NCBI RefSeq assembly: GCF_014195635.1
Contig: NZ_JACICC010000001.1
Span: 248,001-312,000, forward strand
Length of the DNA: 64,000 nucleotides
Direction of reading: 5' to 3'
Origin: Pseudochelatococcus contaminans
GTDB lineage: Bacteria; Pseudomonadota; Alphaproteobacteria; Rhizobiales; Beijerinckiaceae
Each line of letters begins with the position of its first letter. Within the stretch, counting starts at the first letter, position 1. The notes beneath the pieces were generated by a model that saw only the letters and a list, made by a program, of their open reading frames with translations, ran no database searches and had not been told where the DNA came from. This document shows positions 27,601 through 36,623 of this stretch, in pieces. Made by a program: the position numbers and the translations under genes.

Positions 27601-30600
27601 ACGAATAATGCCGGTCAGTTCATTAGAGCGCAGTGAACCTCCGGCGCCAGCCGTGTCGCCCTGCGGATCGGTGTTGACACCATCGTAGATGACGATGGTG
27701 TAGGGGCGGGTTGTCTTGTTGCCGAAGTCGGTCGGATTGTCACTGGTATTGCGGAAGACGATCCCATCGAGAATGGACTGCACTTCGGCATAGGTCGTGT
27801 CCGCGTCCAGCGAGATAACGAGCGTCCAACCGGCTGCGTCGATGACAGTGTTGACCTGAACGCCTGCCGGCTGGATGGTGGTCGTCAGCAAATCGCCGGG
27901 AGCGTAATTCCCCAGTGTCACCTCGATCCGGCCTGCACCGAAAGTCCCGGCGTCGAGACCTGGCGTGGTCGCCGTGTCGATGTCCCGCAGCACTGAGCCG
28001 GTCACGAGGTTTACAGTGGTTGTTCCCGTGTTGACTCCGTCGCGTTCGGTTACGTTGACGGTTGCGCCGTCGAGCGTTGTACCTGATAGCACGGGCGCGT
28101 CGTTGACCGGCGAAACCGAGGTGGTCAGGGTTTTTGTGACGGACCAGTGGCTGGTGCTGCCGGCGACATCGCTGACATCACCTGTGATGTCAGCCCCGAC
28201 CTGAATGGCCGCGACAGGCGTATCCGTTGCACGGACTGTCAGACCACCCGGCGTGCCGTTGTAGTCAGGCGCGGGCAGAAAACGGATGAGAGTATCTGGC
28301 GGCAGAAGCAGTGTAGAGGCATCGGAGAGCGATGTTGAAACATCGACCCAGCCGGAGCCGGCATGATACTGCCAGACACCCTGTGCCGGATCCGCCGCAT
28401 TGCCGACGATGGCAATGCCTCCCAGCGGCGTGCTGGCATTGCCGCCGCCTGCGATAGCGCTCTGGTTGTCGGCACCATCGCCGAACGAGTCGCCGAACAA
28501 CTGGCTGACTGTCCGGCCCGCCGGGTTCGTGCTGTCCTCGACTATCTGTGGCAAGGTTGCATTGCTGATCGTCGGCCGGTCGTTGACGTTCGCGACAGTT
28601 ACACCGAGCGTCACGGTGCCGGTGCTGTAGTGTGTCGTGCCGCCGTTGTTCCCGCTGGAAACATCCACCTGATTGCCGCTGGCCGGCAATGCCGGGCCGG
28701 TGGGATTATCGTCGTAGGCGTTGTCTTCCGCGAGGCGGACCGTGAGCTTGGCAGGCGCGCCGTGGAAATCGGCCGCCGGCACGAAGCGGATGAGAGCATC
28801 GCTGGCGAGATAAAGGCCGGTGGCGTCGTTACGCGCGCCAATCTCCGTCCAGCTGGCGCCGTTATCGGTTGAATATTGCCAAACGCCTTGATCAGGGTTC
28901 GTTGCAAGTCCGTTCACGACCACGCCGGCAAAGTTGTCGGAGTCGGAACCGCTGGCAATCGTGTCGATGCTGTCGGTGAAGTAGGGGCGGAACAGGTCTT
29001 CCACCGTCTTGCCTGCCGGGTTGACGGTGTCCTCGTTGATCGTGCCGAGTGAGGTCTCCGTGCTGCCGCCCACCTGCTGCACGACCGGCGCATCGTTGAC
29101 CGCCCCGATGGTGACAGTGAAGCTGCGCGTGGTGACGAGATCGGGGTCCGTGCCGTTCTTGTAGTCGAAGTCACCCGGATTGCTGGACGTGTCGTCCGTG
29201 TCGCCGACGAGACTGCCGGGCCGGCTGCCATGGTTGCCGTTATCGTCAACGGTGATGGTGACTCCGAAGCTGCCGTTCCAGTCCGTCGCGAGGCCATCCG
29301 TGACAGGCAGATTAACCGTGAGGTTGTTGACCCAGTTGCTGATCTGCGTCTGCGTACCCCTGAACTTGGCTGTGGTGTTGCCATCCGAGAGCGCCCCCCC
29401 GCCATTCAGTGCGGCGAAGGTGAAGCCAGGATCAAGCTTGACGGTGACGTCGAAAGGTGAGCCTACGGCATCCGGGTCGGCGATGACGATACCGTTCAGC
29501 CTGTAGGTTGCACTACCTTCGTTCTGCCGCTGGCTTGGCACTTCAATCGTCGCCGGATCGTTTACCGATGTCGGGAAAATGGTGCGGTGCGCGGCATGCA
29601 CGTTGGTCAGGAGGTTGAGACTTCCGAGCTGTCCCGTCGAATGAACATAGGGGTCGAACACGGTGATCGGCACTGCTTGCGTACCGCCGCCGGTTTTGTT
29701 GTTCTCGCCGCCATTGGCCGCGGTTCCCGTCAGGGCGCCGGTATTGATGTCACGCATCCGGTCGTCAGCAATAACCTGTACCTGTAACGGTGCATCGTTA
29801 TTGCTCAGCGGCCCGGAGAAATTGACGGTCAGGCCGGCAAGATACGTGTTGATGTCTGTGAGCGAGCCCCGGAGAACCAGCACTGAACCTGTGCCGTCAT
29901 AAGTGCCGTCCACGACGAGGCCGGCAGGCGCTGTCGTCGACTTGATGGTGATGAAATCTTCCGTTCCGTTCGCGTAATCGTTTGCCGCCAGCGGCACACC
30001 GTTCGTATTGGTGACGCGGACGGTGACTTGCAGGAAATCTGCCTCGCCGGCAGCAATGCCTCCGGCATCGCCGTTGATATCGACATCGCCAACCGAGAAA
30101 CCGGGAACGGCAATTTCGCCCGTCGCGACAATTGTCCCGCTGCCGCTGACCGAGACAGTCGGGGGGTCGTTGACGGGAAGAATGGTCAGTGCGATGTCCA
30201 CGGGTGCCGGGTTCTGGGCGCCGCCTGAGCCGATCTGCGAACCTGTGTCGCTGAACGAGACAGTGAGCGTGACGTCGCCGTCCGCCGCGCCGTTCAGGTC
30301 GTGATTGACGTTGGACGCACTCTGATAGGTCAGCGAGCTGTTGAGGAAAGCTTCGATGGTGGATGCCGTGCCGGTAACAGTCAGCGTCCCGGTGCCGCGT
30401 CCGCCGACCGAAGCAATACCCGCCGGCAACGTGCTGCCGACATTGAGCGTCCCGCTTGGCACGGACAGCGTCACGGTGACGGGCGTGCCGAACGCATCCG
30501 ACTCTGCATCCGTGATGTCGAAAACGATCTGACCGCCGATGTTGGTGACCTGATCCTCGTAGAGGTCGAGGTTGTTCTTGGTGACGGTCAGCGTCGCAGG

Positions 30601-33600
30601 ATCGTTGTCGGTCGAGGCGTAAATCGTGACCGCAGAAGCGGCGACGTTGCCGGCCAACGTGTCGGGAATGGTCCTGGCGCTATAGTAATCAAGCTCCGTC
30701 GCTGGCACTGGCGTTGCCGGAGTGAGCAGCGGCTTCGGCTGGTTCTGTGTGCCGCCGTTGGCCCCGCCTTGCAGCGTGCCATTTGCTTCGCGCAGGCGGT
30801 CGTCGGCGACGACCTGCACCTGATAGACCTCATCGCGATCACCCGCGAAGCCGACGGTGAGGCCGGCAAGGGCACCGTTGATCTGCGCCCGCGTTCCCTG
30901 CAGCACGAGATAGTCGCCCGCACCGGCCTTGCCATCGACCACCACGACGCCGCTGGCGGCGTAACCGATGGTGGCGCCGGCGTAATCAGTGGCGGAGAAC
31001 GGGTTGCCGTTCTTGTCCAGCAAGCGAACAACGACCTGCAGGAAGTCCTGCTCGCCGGAAACCACCTGCGTCAGATCCGGGTCTGTGACGCTGAATCCCG
31101 GCAGCGCGGTCGGGGTATCGGCAACAGGCACAGGCCCCGTCGGGGCGTTCACGCGCGGCGGGTCGTTCGCCGGCTGGACGTAGATCCAGAACTCATTGCC
31201 GGTCTGCTCAGCCGCGCCATCCGACAACGTGAACACGAACTTGTCGTCCGGTGCGTTCGGATAGGCGCTGTTGGCGGATTCGTCGCCGTTATGCAGGTAA
31301 TAGATGCGGCCGGCGTCGACATCGGCCTGCGTGAAGGATGAGCCCACCGCGATCGTGGTGAAGCGCACACCGTCCGTCGAGTAGGCGATGCGGCCGTGCG
31401 CCGGTGCGGCGGTGATGCGATATTGCACCTGCTCGGCGGTGCTGTCGGGATCGACCGCATGCAGCATCGCAGCCGTGATCTGCGAGAAGGCGCCCTCATA
31501 GGGCAGCAGCAGCGGATTGTTGGCAGCAGGGCCGGTCACCGCGTCAGGCGCGGTCTCACCGGCGGGCAGAACCGGGTCTGCCGCTGTCGGCAGGTTGGCG
31601 ATCTGCGGCGGGTCGTTCTTCGGAATGGTCACGAAGGATACGGTTGCGATATCGGACGTCGCGCCCCAGCGATCCGTTGCCCTGACCTTGATTGAATCCG
31701 TCGTGCCTTCGCCGCCGTCGTGGACATAACGCAGGCGCGTCGTTGCGGAATCGCCGGTGATCCAGTTCGCCTGAAGCACGGTGGAGAGTGTAACGCTCTG
31801 CCAGTTGCCGCTGTCGTCCCTGAATTCCAAATGGCCGTGCGTCGGCAGTTCCGAGAGCTGGAAGGTCAGGAGGTCGCCATTGTTGTAGGCGAAGTTGTCG
31901 CCGCCGCCTTGCAGCGTCTCACTGTCTTCGAGGTAAGCCTCGCTGGTGGCGTCATCCGCGTCGTTGATGCGCAGGTGCGCCGTGGTGAGGGCCAGCGAAG
32001 ACCCTTCTGCGATGACATTGGTGGATGAACCCGTTGCGACCGGGGCATCGTTAACCGGTGTGACATAGAAGGTGAAGCCGGTATTCCACTCGTCTGGCGT
32101 CAGGCCACCGGCGCCGTCATCGACGAGAATACCCGCCGAGGCACGCAGATTGACGCGCGACTCGAAGTCTTCGCCGCCGTTATGGACGTAACGCACCCGG
32201 CCCTTGTTCAGATCGGCCTGCGTGAACGTGTCATAGACATCGAGCGCGACCCAGCCGCCGCCATCGACCTGCTTCTGCAGGCTACCGTTCCAACCGCCGA
32301 AATCACCACCCTCGAAGCCGCGGATCGTATAGACCACCTGCTCCGGGGTGACGCCATCCGCCGTGTACGACAGGCCGGGATTCGTGCCCGATCCGTCGCC
32401 GAGGGTAACAGTGCCGCCTTCCTGAAGATGGCCGCGCGTGACATCGCCCGGCTTCTGACCGGCATAGTTCGACGAAATGGTGCTGATCGCGCGCGTAGGA
32501 TCGTCGATGCCGCCACCCACGCCGGTACCCGTGGGCGTTTCCTGCAGGTTGATGGTGAACGTGAAGTCGCGCAGCTTGTCAGTCGGCAGCGGCCCGTTAT
32601 AAATGCCGCCCGGGCGTTCGAACTGGTTGCCGCTGGCATCCCAGTGCGGCGAAACCGCGTTGTCCAGCACCTGAAAGGTGAACGCGTCGGTATCGCCAGC
32701 CTTCGCGCCTGCAAGCTGATAATAGGAAACGCGCCCGGCTTTCACATCCGCCAGGGTGAAGGTGCCACCGGCAGGGATGAACGTCTTTGTGCCGCCGTTG
32801 TCGAGGACAAGACGCCCTTGGTCGAGTTGCGACTGCTCGGTAACCAGAAATGTGATGTTCGCATCGGCGGAGTCCACATCCGTTGCGTTGAGCATGGCTG
32901 CCGTCAGCGGCACGATGAAGCTGTTATCGACCGTGGCGGTGCGTGTGCTGGTTTCGACCCAGACGGGTTCGTCGTTCACTGCACGGATGTTGAGGCTGAT
33001 CGTGCCGGCAGCCGTGGCAGGCACCCCGGTACCACCGCCGGCGTCGATCACTTCAACGCCGAAACTGTCAGCCGGCGGGCGACGTGTGGCCGGATCGTCC
33101 ACACCATTGTTGGCATAAGTCAGGCCGCCCCGGTCGCTGTAGGCGAACGTGAAACCTCTATTGATGTCGTCCTGGGTGATGGCATGATTGTCGAGCATCT
33201 GATCGACGCCATCAATCGTGGCGGTGCCGCTGAAGTACAGTGTTCCGTGCCCGGCAAGCGATGTCAGACGCACGGACAAGGCGTCTGCGGTATCCTGCGG
33301 ATCGCCGCCGCCGCTCGCCGTGATGAATTGCCCCACGACGGATTGCGGCACACCGTTGACGGTGGCGTTGGCTGGCTGACCTTCGTAAATGGCCCCGCTT
33401 CCGCCAATCGACGGCGCCTGATTCACCGGGGTGATGGTAATGGCGACGGTGGCCGTGTCGGACAGATCGATCGGGGTTGCGCCGTCATTGACCAGCACGG
33501 AGAAGCTGTCGGCGGTGTTTTGCAGGCTCCCCTTGGCGGTGTGAATGTATTTCAGCTTGCCGTCGACCACGTCTTTCTGCGTGAAGACGGAGCCGCTGCC

Positions 33601-35130
33601 GATACGCGTGCCGCCCAGCGTCAGATAACCGTGGGCAGGCTCGGCGTCGAGGCGATAGACGATCTGGGCGTTATGCTGGCTGCCTTTCAGGACTTCCGGA
33701 TCGATGGCATTGAGCGCGTCCGGTGTCACGACCGTGCCAATCGACCCTTCCACAACAGTCAGCGCGCCGTCGTTGACGGCCACGGGATCGTTGGAGGGCG
33801 TCACCTCGACATTGATGGCGCGGCTGCTTGACGGATTGGCTTCGTCACTCAGATTGGTGACCGTGAGCGTCAACGTCGTGGCTGCGGATGTCGCGCCGAG
33901 TTCCGTATCGGCGGCGGCAAAGACGAGCTGGTCAAGCCAGCCGTTGACCTGATCAAGCGTGCCGGTGAAGGTGAAGCCGCCGTTTACGGCAGTTCCCTGA
34001 CCACCGGCATCGGTGAGCGCACCCACATCCGTATCGGCCACGATGGCGCTGACGGTGAACTGGTCGCCAGCCTTCGCGCTGGTCAACTGCCAGTCGGCGA
34101 GAGACACCCTGTCGGCGCCGGCCGTGTTGAGAGCGCTGGGCTCCGCCACGCGCAGCGTGCCTTCAGGCCCGGTGATCGTCGGCGTGTCGAGGGCATGACC
34201 CCATGCGGCAAGGGCCGCAGCTTCGAACGGCAGGGCGGTTTCGATGGTGCCGGTCCGGGCCTCCAGATCCCAGTCGCCACCCAGGAGCTGTGCGCCCGTG
34301 GTGTCGGTGGAGGCCGCGACATCAGCTCCCGTCAGCGTGGCGAGGCTGTTGATCAGCGCTTGCCCGGAGGCATTGCCGGCCACGTCACATCCCCAGATCA
34401 GGATGTCGGCATCGCTGGTGAGGGCCGTGGCCCACCGGGCGATCTCGGCTCCCCTGTCCGCCAGCGTTGCGGCATTGACGGTCGTGCCGCCGACGCCGAA
34501 CGCGCCATTCTCGCCATGGCTGATGAACTGGATGGAGGACAGGCTGCCCTCATATCCCGCCAACGCCGCGTTGACCTGCGAGATACCGTCCCGCGCCGGA
34601 TCGAGGATGACGACCTCGACCCCGGAGCGCGCCTGCAACGCGTCGATGTCCGGCACCCGCGCATCGACGAAGACGATATCGGCAACGGGCGTGTCGTTGG
34701 AGGACTGCGCCTGGATAAGCTGCGCTTCGGCCTTGCTGCCGAACGGCCCGACATCGGCGGGTGTGTCCGCGACGCCGGCGTCGGCTGCAGTTGCGTCACC
34801 TGCGGTATCAGCAGCGCCAGTATTCTGTTGGCGGGAAGAAGCATCCGCATCCGCGGCGACGGTTGCGCCTGTGGCCACGCCGGCAGCGTCAAACATGAAA
34901 CGCGGCTCAAGCGCAAGAGCAAGACCCGGGGTAAGAACAGTGCCTGAAGTGCATGCCAGGGCAGGGGAACGAGCAGGGATCGGGCGCGCGACGACGACCG
35001 GCCCCTGAACAAGGCTCGGAACCTGAATGCAGGAAGCTTCTGCGTTTTTCAGGTTCGATGCAGATGCATTGCCATCACCAGCCCGCCGCTTCCGGGCTGC
35101 AATTCCACCAAAACCGTTCTCGCGTTTCAT
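24628..35130 (-). CDS. Giant secreted repeat protein with LEPR-XLL motif, DUF4347 domain and cadherin/Ig-like repeats
   Basis: A 3500-residue protein. The frame extends to 35277, but the ATG at 35130 has a strong GGAGG 4 bases upstream and is taken as the start. Residues 74-83 (LEPRFMFDAA) match the LEPR-XLL sorting-type motif of very large exported proteins. Residues 150-312 are a DUF4347 domain with SHG (His205) and WGCDVAG (Cys248). From about 320 to 3250 there are tandem cadherin-, VCBS- and Ig-like repeats separated by VNDAP/VNDPP-type linkers. A final Ig-like unit, a Pro/Glu-rich spacer and a conserved-looking helical tail follow. I see no RTX nonapeptides and no classical signal peptide. 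It heads an operon with its likely exporter. Adhesin or biofilm function is inferred. Confidence 0.9.
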   Translation of the reverse strand: MKRENGFGGIAARKRRAGDGNASASNLKNAEASCIQVPSLVQGPVVVARPIPARSPALACTSGTVLTPGLALALEPRFMFDAAGVATGATVAADADASSRQQNTGAADTAGDATAADAGVADTPADVGPFGSKAEAQLIQAQSSNDTPVADIVFVDARVPDIDALQARSGVEVVILDPARDGISQVNAALAGYEGSLSSIQFISHGENGAFGVGGTTVNAATLADRGAEIARWATALTSDADILIWGCDVAGNASGQALINSLATLTGADVAASTDTTGAQLLGGDWDLEARTGTIETALPFEAAALAAWGHALDTPTITGPEGTLRVAEPSALNTAGADRVSLADWQLTSAKAGDQFTVSAIVADTDVGALTDAGGQGTAVNGGFTFTGTLDQVNGWLDQLVFAAADTELGATSAATTLTLTVTNLSDEANPSSSRAINVEVTPSNDPVAVNDGALTVVEGSIGTVVTPDALNAIDPEVLKGSQHNAQIVYRLDAEPAHGYLTLGGTRIGSGSVFTQKDVVDGKLKYIHTAKGSLQNTADSFSVLVNDGATPIDLSDTATVAITITPVNQAPSIGGSGAIYEGQPANATVNGVPQSVVGQFITASGGGDPQDTADALSVRLTSLAGHGTLYFSGTATIDGVDQMLDNHAITQDDINRGFTFAYSDRGGLTYANNGVDDPATRRPPADSFGVEVIDAGGGTGVPATAAGTISLNIRAVNDEPVWVETSTRTATVDNSFIVPLTAAMLNATDVDSADANITFLVTEQSQLDQGRLVLDNGGTKTFIPAGGTFTLADVKAGRVSYYQLAGAKAGDTDAFTFQVLDNAVSPHWDASGNQFERPGGIYNGPLPTDKLRDFTFTINLQETPTGTGVGGGIDDPTRAISTISSNYAGQKPGDVTRGHLQEGGTVTLGDGSGTNPGLSYTADGVTPEQVVYTIRGFEGGDFGGWNGSLQKQVDGGGWVALDVYDTFTQADLNKGRVRYVHNGGEDFESRVNLRASAGILVDDGAGGLTPDEWNTGFTFYVTPVNDAPVATGSSTNVIAEGSSLALTTAHLRINDADDATSEAYLEDSETLQGGGDNFAYNNGDLLTFQLSELPTHGHLEFRDDSGNWQSVTLSTVLQANWITGDSATTRLRYVHDGGEGTTDSIKVRATDRWGATSDIATVSFVTIPKNDPPQIANLPTAADPVLPAGETAPDAVTGPAANNPLLLPYEGAFSQITAAMLHAVDPDSTAEQVQYRITAAPAHGRIAYSTDGVRFTTIAVGSSFTQADVDAGRIYYLHNGDESANSAYPNAPDDKFVFTLSDGAAEQTGNEFWIYVQPANDPPRVNAPTGPVPVADTPTALPGFSVTDPDLTQVVSGEQDFLQVVVRLLDKNGNPFSATDYAGATIGYAASGVVVVDGKAGAGDYLVLQGTRAQINGALAGLTVGFAGDRDEVYQVQVVADDRLREANGTLQGGANGGTQNQPKPLLTPATPVPATELDYYSARTIPDTLAGNVAASAVTIYASTDNDPATLTVTKNNLDLYEDQVTNIGGQIVFDITDAESDAFGTPVTVTLSVPSGTLNVGSTLPAGIASVGGRGTGTLTVTGTASTIEAFLNSSLTYQSASNVNHDLNGAADGDVTLTVSFSDTGSQIGSGGAQNPAPVDIALTILPVNDPPTVSVSGSGTIVATGEIAVPGFSVGDVDINGDAGGIAAGEADFLQVTVRVTNTNGVPLAANDYANGTEDFITIKSTTAPAGLVVDGTYDGTGSVLVLRGSLTDINTYLAGLTVNFSGPLSNNDAPLQVQVIADDRMRDINTGALTGTAANGGENNKTGGGTQAVPITVFDPYVHSTGQLGSLNLLTNVHAAHRTIFPTSVNDPATIEVPSQRQNEGSATYRLNGIVIADPDAVGSPFDVTVKLDPGFTFAALNGGGALSDGNTTAKFRGTQTQISNWVNNLTVNLPVTDGLATDWNGSFGVTITVDDNGNHGSRPGSLVGDTDDTSSNPGDFDYKNGTDPDLVTTRSFTVTIGAVNDAPVVQQVGGSTETSLGTINEDTVNPAGKTVEDLFRPYFTDSIDTIASGSDSDNFAGVVVNGLATNPDQGVWQYSTDNGASWTEIGARNDATGLYLASDALIRFVPAADFHGAPAKLTVRLAEDNAYDDNPTGPALPASGNQVDVSSGNNGGTTHYSTGTVTLGVTVANVNDRPTISNATLPQIVEDSTNPAGRTVSQLFGDSFGDGADNQSAIAGGGNASTPLGGIAIVGNAADPAQGVWQYHAGSGWVDVSTSLSDASTLLLPPDTLIRFLPAPDYNGTPGGLTVRATDTPVAAIQVGADITGDVSDVAGSTSHWSVTKTLTTSVSPVNDAPVLSGTTLDGATVNVTERDGVNTGTTTVNLVTGSVLRDIDTATTPGLDAGTFGAGRIEVTLGNYAPGDLLTTTIQPAGVQVNTVIDAAGWTLVISLDADTTYAEVQSILDGIVFRNTSDNPTDFGNKTTRPYTIVIYDGVNTDPQGDTAGAGGSLRSNELTGIIRIAAENDPPVAHNNTNRVVESVVTSGSISTATGNVILDAGPDGKVDSDPDTPASELRLVSITSISGGTQAVDNTAPVELVGQYGKLTINADGSYVYTLNNDDPAVNGLKTGDTLSDIFSYVISDGALQSNTATLTIAIDGRTDGTPAITPADVNGPGANGHATVYERGLTDGVPGTGDESTTGTITVNAPDGLDKIRIGNVDVSLPQLHDLAANNVAIDTGEGTLTLTGFTPTDGPDAAPVSGTVTYTYVLKDAVDQPNAVSSLDNIDLSVTDRGGGTSSGTLVIQIIDDVPVAVDDSNAITRGAASDTVTGNVVTSGPGQDLPGADGASVTGVTKGDASGSPDLTAPTDVTPTNKAVVTGEYGTLTLYADGSYSYTLDNTNPTVAALQTGTTIDDVFTYRLTDSDGDFDLATLTITIGGKADGLPGITPADVNGPDANGHATVEERGLPDGSDPASGTDVTGGTIDITAPNGISGISVGGRDISPAELAALGTQPIVITTPSGTLTLTGFTPTGGPAGSPTSGTLTYTYQLDGSVSRPAGGGEVTDPISLTVTDTFNGSSDGTLTIRIVDDGPLAQNDSAAIDKGAASNAITGNVTPNDVAGADGFGPGGAVTGIGFDHDGDPSTPALPRNPGESFATAYGTLVLNADGSYVYTLDKANPAVIALGTGATLLETLTYTITDADGDTSVATLTITINGSDPEPVLPPDEEIPDQDIGTPGELPPAIDIVEPEDNPIATPLVTRTLPVITDWSRENLRPSLEGWPIHRYTTTRQTVMQQVMFRYSGDMTASNLFYEATLGRNQALPAWISFDPYTQTVIALPYDDVEPGVYIVRVAARDAAGNEAVSTVTIHVLQDNHKSFEAIRTRAVPDEPQPDDQPAPGQLEPEVQQPEPQPEATPPQEAVPPESSPETPEPSPDAPETAPPAEPGVQQEPEIEAFLDRGIGRQSLTDILLQSGTSGRTIEMAQLLEALGSEARSTSTVGEAAIGRPVP
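26240..27175 (-). repeat. Large duplicated repeat in the giant protein
   Basis: Two near-identical stretches (ITPADVNGP-[GD]-ANGHATV-x-ERGL) lie at about 27090-27175 and 26250-26340, roughly 840 bp apart. Each is followed by matching blocks (PDGLDKI or PNGISGI, TLTLTGFTPT-[DG]-GP, SGT-x-TYTY). They mark a repeat unit of about 280 residues, close enough at DNA level to suggest recent duplication or gene conversion. Confidence 0.8.
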
Positions 35131-35752
35131 GGGTCCTCCAGCGTCTGGCGACCGTTCGCCAGGGGGAAACAGCCGTTTTTTCTGCGGCAAGTATTTAAAA
35201 GACTGCATGCCGCCGATTAGTCGGCTCTCATAAATAAAGAATAGCTTCCTACTTATAGTATAACCTTTTGTCAACAAAGTATTTTATATAAACATAAGGC
35301 AAATATTAAAACTAGAAATAGTTTTTAATACAAATATATTGTAATTTTTAAAAATAAATATAAATTTGATCTTGTTTTCTGACTTTTATATTAAATATTG
35401 ATCTTGCGATCATCGAGTATTCATTTTGTCATAAATTTGACGCAGGCGGCGCGATGCACATGTGATTAATGACGTTGAACTTGCTGCGCCAATGCGCTTG
35501 ACGGGATGATCGGTGCCGGATGCGCCCGGTGTATCGCAGGCTGTCCAGTGCCGTCGCGCGCCGCATGATCATGAGAATACATAATCAATATCAGTGTGTT
35601 GGTGAGCCGGCCTTGCATAAATCCGGGCCGTGCTTTATGCCTCGATCCAGAGCGTCATGCGTTTGGCTTGCTGGGCCGTATTGAACGCAGGATGCCGTGG
35701 AATTTTGACTCTGGATATCCGGCGTCCGGCGACCATTCGAGGTTTAGTCCCC
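35131..35752. promoter_or_regulatory. Divergent AT-rich intergenic region before the giant gene
   Basis: These 622 bp lie between the giant gene (leftward) and the alpha/beta hydrolase (rightward). The core at about 35240-35430 is very AT-rich. It has an inverted repeat AAAACTA-GAAA-TAGTTTT at 35308-35325. The part at 35430-35752 returns to normal base composition and holds no convincing gene. On the minus strand a TTGACA box reads through the sequence near 35270, but I find no well-spaced -10. It probably holds the promoters of both flanking genes. Confidence 0.5.
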
Positions 35753-36535
35753 ATGCAATCCTTTTCGTCCGCCGGTGTGCGCATCAACTATGTCGATCTG
35801 CCGCCGCTGGAAGAAACGCCGGCAGCCGGGCGGCCTGTACTGCTCATTCACGGCTTTGCTTCCACGCATGTCGTGAACTGGGTCAATACATCGTGGACGA
35901 CCACTCTCGGCCGTGCAGGCTACCGGGTGATAGCGCTCGACAATCGCGGCCATGGCGAAAGCGAGAAGCTGTACGATCCCGAGGCTTACACAACCCGTGA
36001 AATGGCGGAAGACGCGCGCCGGCTGCTCGATCATCTCGATCTGCCGCAGGCGGCGGTGATGGGCTATTCGATGGGTGCGCGCAATACAGCGGAACTCGTT
36101 TTCCGCCATCCGGAGCGGGTTGCGGCGGCTGTGATTTCCGGGCTTGGCATTCACCTTGTTCGTGGTGTCGGCCTGCCGCCGCGCATCGCCGAGGCGTTGG
36201 AGGCTCCTTCTGTCGATACGCTGACCGACCCGACCGAGCGCATGTTCCGCGCCTTTGCGGAACAGAATCGCAGCGACTTGCAGGCGCTGGCGGCCTGTAT
36301 TCGCGGATCGCGCAATTCCCTTCTGGTCGAGGAGATCGAGAAAACCACCCTGCCTGTGCTGGTCGCCGTTGGCTCGCGCGATCCCATAGCCGGGTCTGGT
36401 GAGGAACTGGCGGCGCTGTTCCCCAACGGGCGCTTCCTCGATATTCCCGGTCGCGATCACAACCTGGCTGTGGGTGACCGCGTGCACAAGCAAGGTGTTC
36501 TGGCGTTTCTGGATGATGTCTACGTGAACGGCTGA
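35753..36535 (+). CDS. Alpha/beta-fold hydrolase
   Basis: A 260-residue protein from the ATG at 35753. The frame could extend to 35630, but the added residues look non-coding. It has the oxyanion-hole motif LLIHGF, the nucleophile elbow GYSMG (serine), LDNRGHGES, and a late D-x-I and RDHNLAVG that supply the acid and histidine of the triad. No signal peptide is seen, so it is cytoplasmic. Substrate cannot be told from sequence. It may be a carboxylesterase, haloperoxidase-like or lactonase-type enzyme. Confidence 0.85.
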   Translation: MQSFSSAGVRINYVDLPPLEETPAAGRPVLLIHGFASTHVVNWVNTSWTTTLGRAGYRVIALDNRGHGESEKLYDPEAYTTREMAEDARRLLDHLDLPQAAVMGYSMGARNTAELVFRHPERVAAAVISGLGIHLVRGVGLPPRIAEALEAPSVDTLTDPTERMFRAFAEQNRSDLQALAACIRGSRNSLLVEEIEKTTLPVLVAVGSRDPIAGSGEELAALFPNGRFLDIPGRDHNLAVGDRVHKQGVLAFLDDVYVNG

Positions 36536-36623
36536 AAGCGCGCTCGCGCCTTGCGGGGATTCTTGCCGGAATTTATGTCCAGATTATGCGCAGCCTGTCT
36601 GATACCCGGATTGTCTCATACCG

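Noticed and set aside
24628-35130. RTX toxin or classical type 1 secretion substrate
   Set aside because: No GGxGxDxUx nonapeptides and no adjacent ABC transporter. The repeats are cadherin/Ig/VCBS-like.
35131-35277. 49-codon N-terminal extension of the giant protein
   Set aside because: The ATG at 35130 has a strong GGAGG. The extension runs into AT-rich promoter-like DNA and is not hydrophobic enough for a signal peptide.
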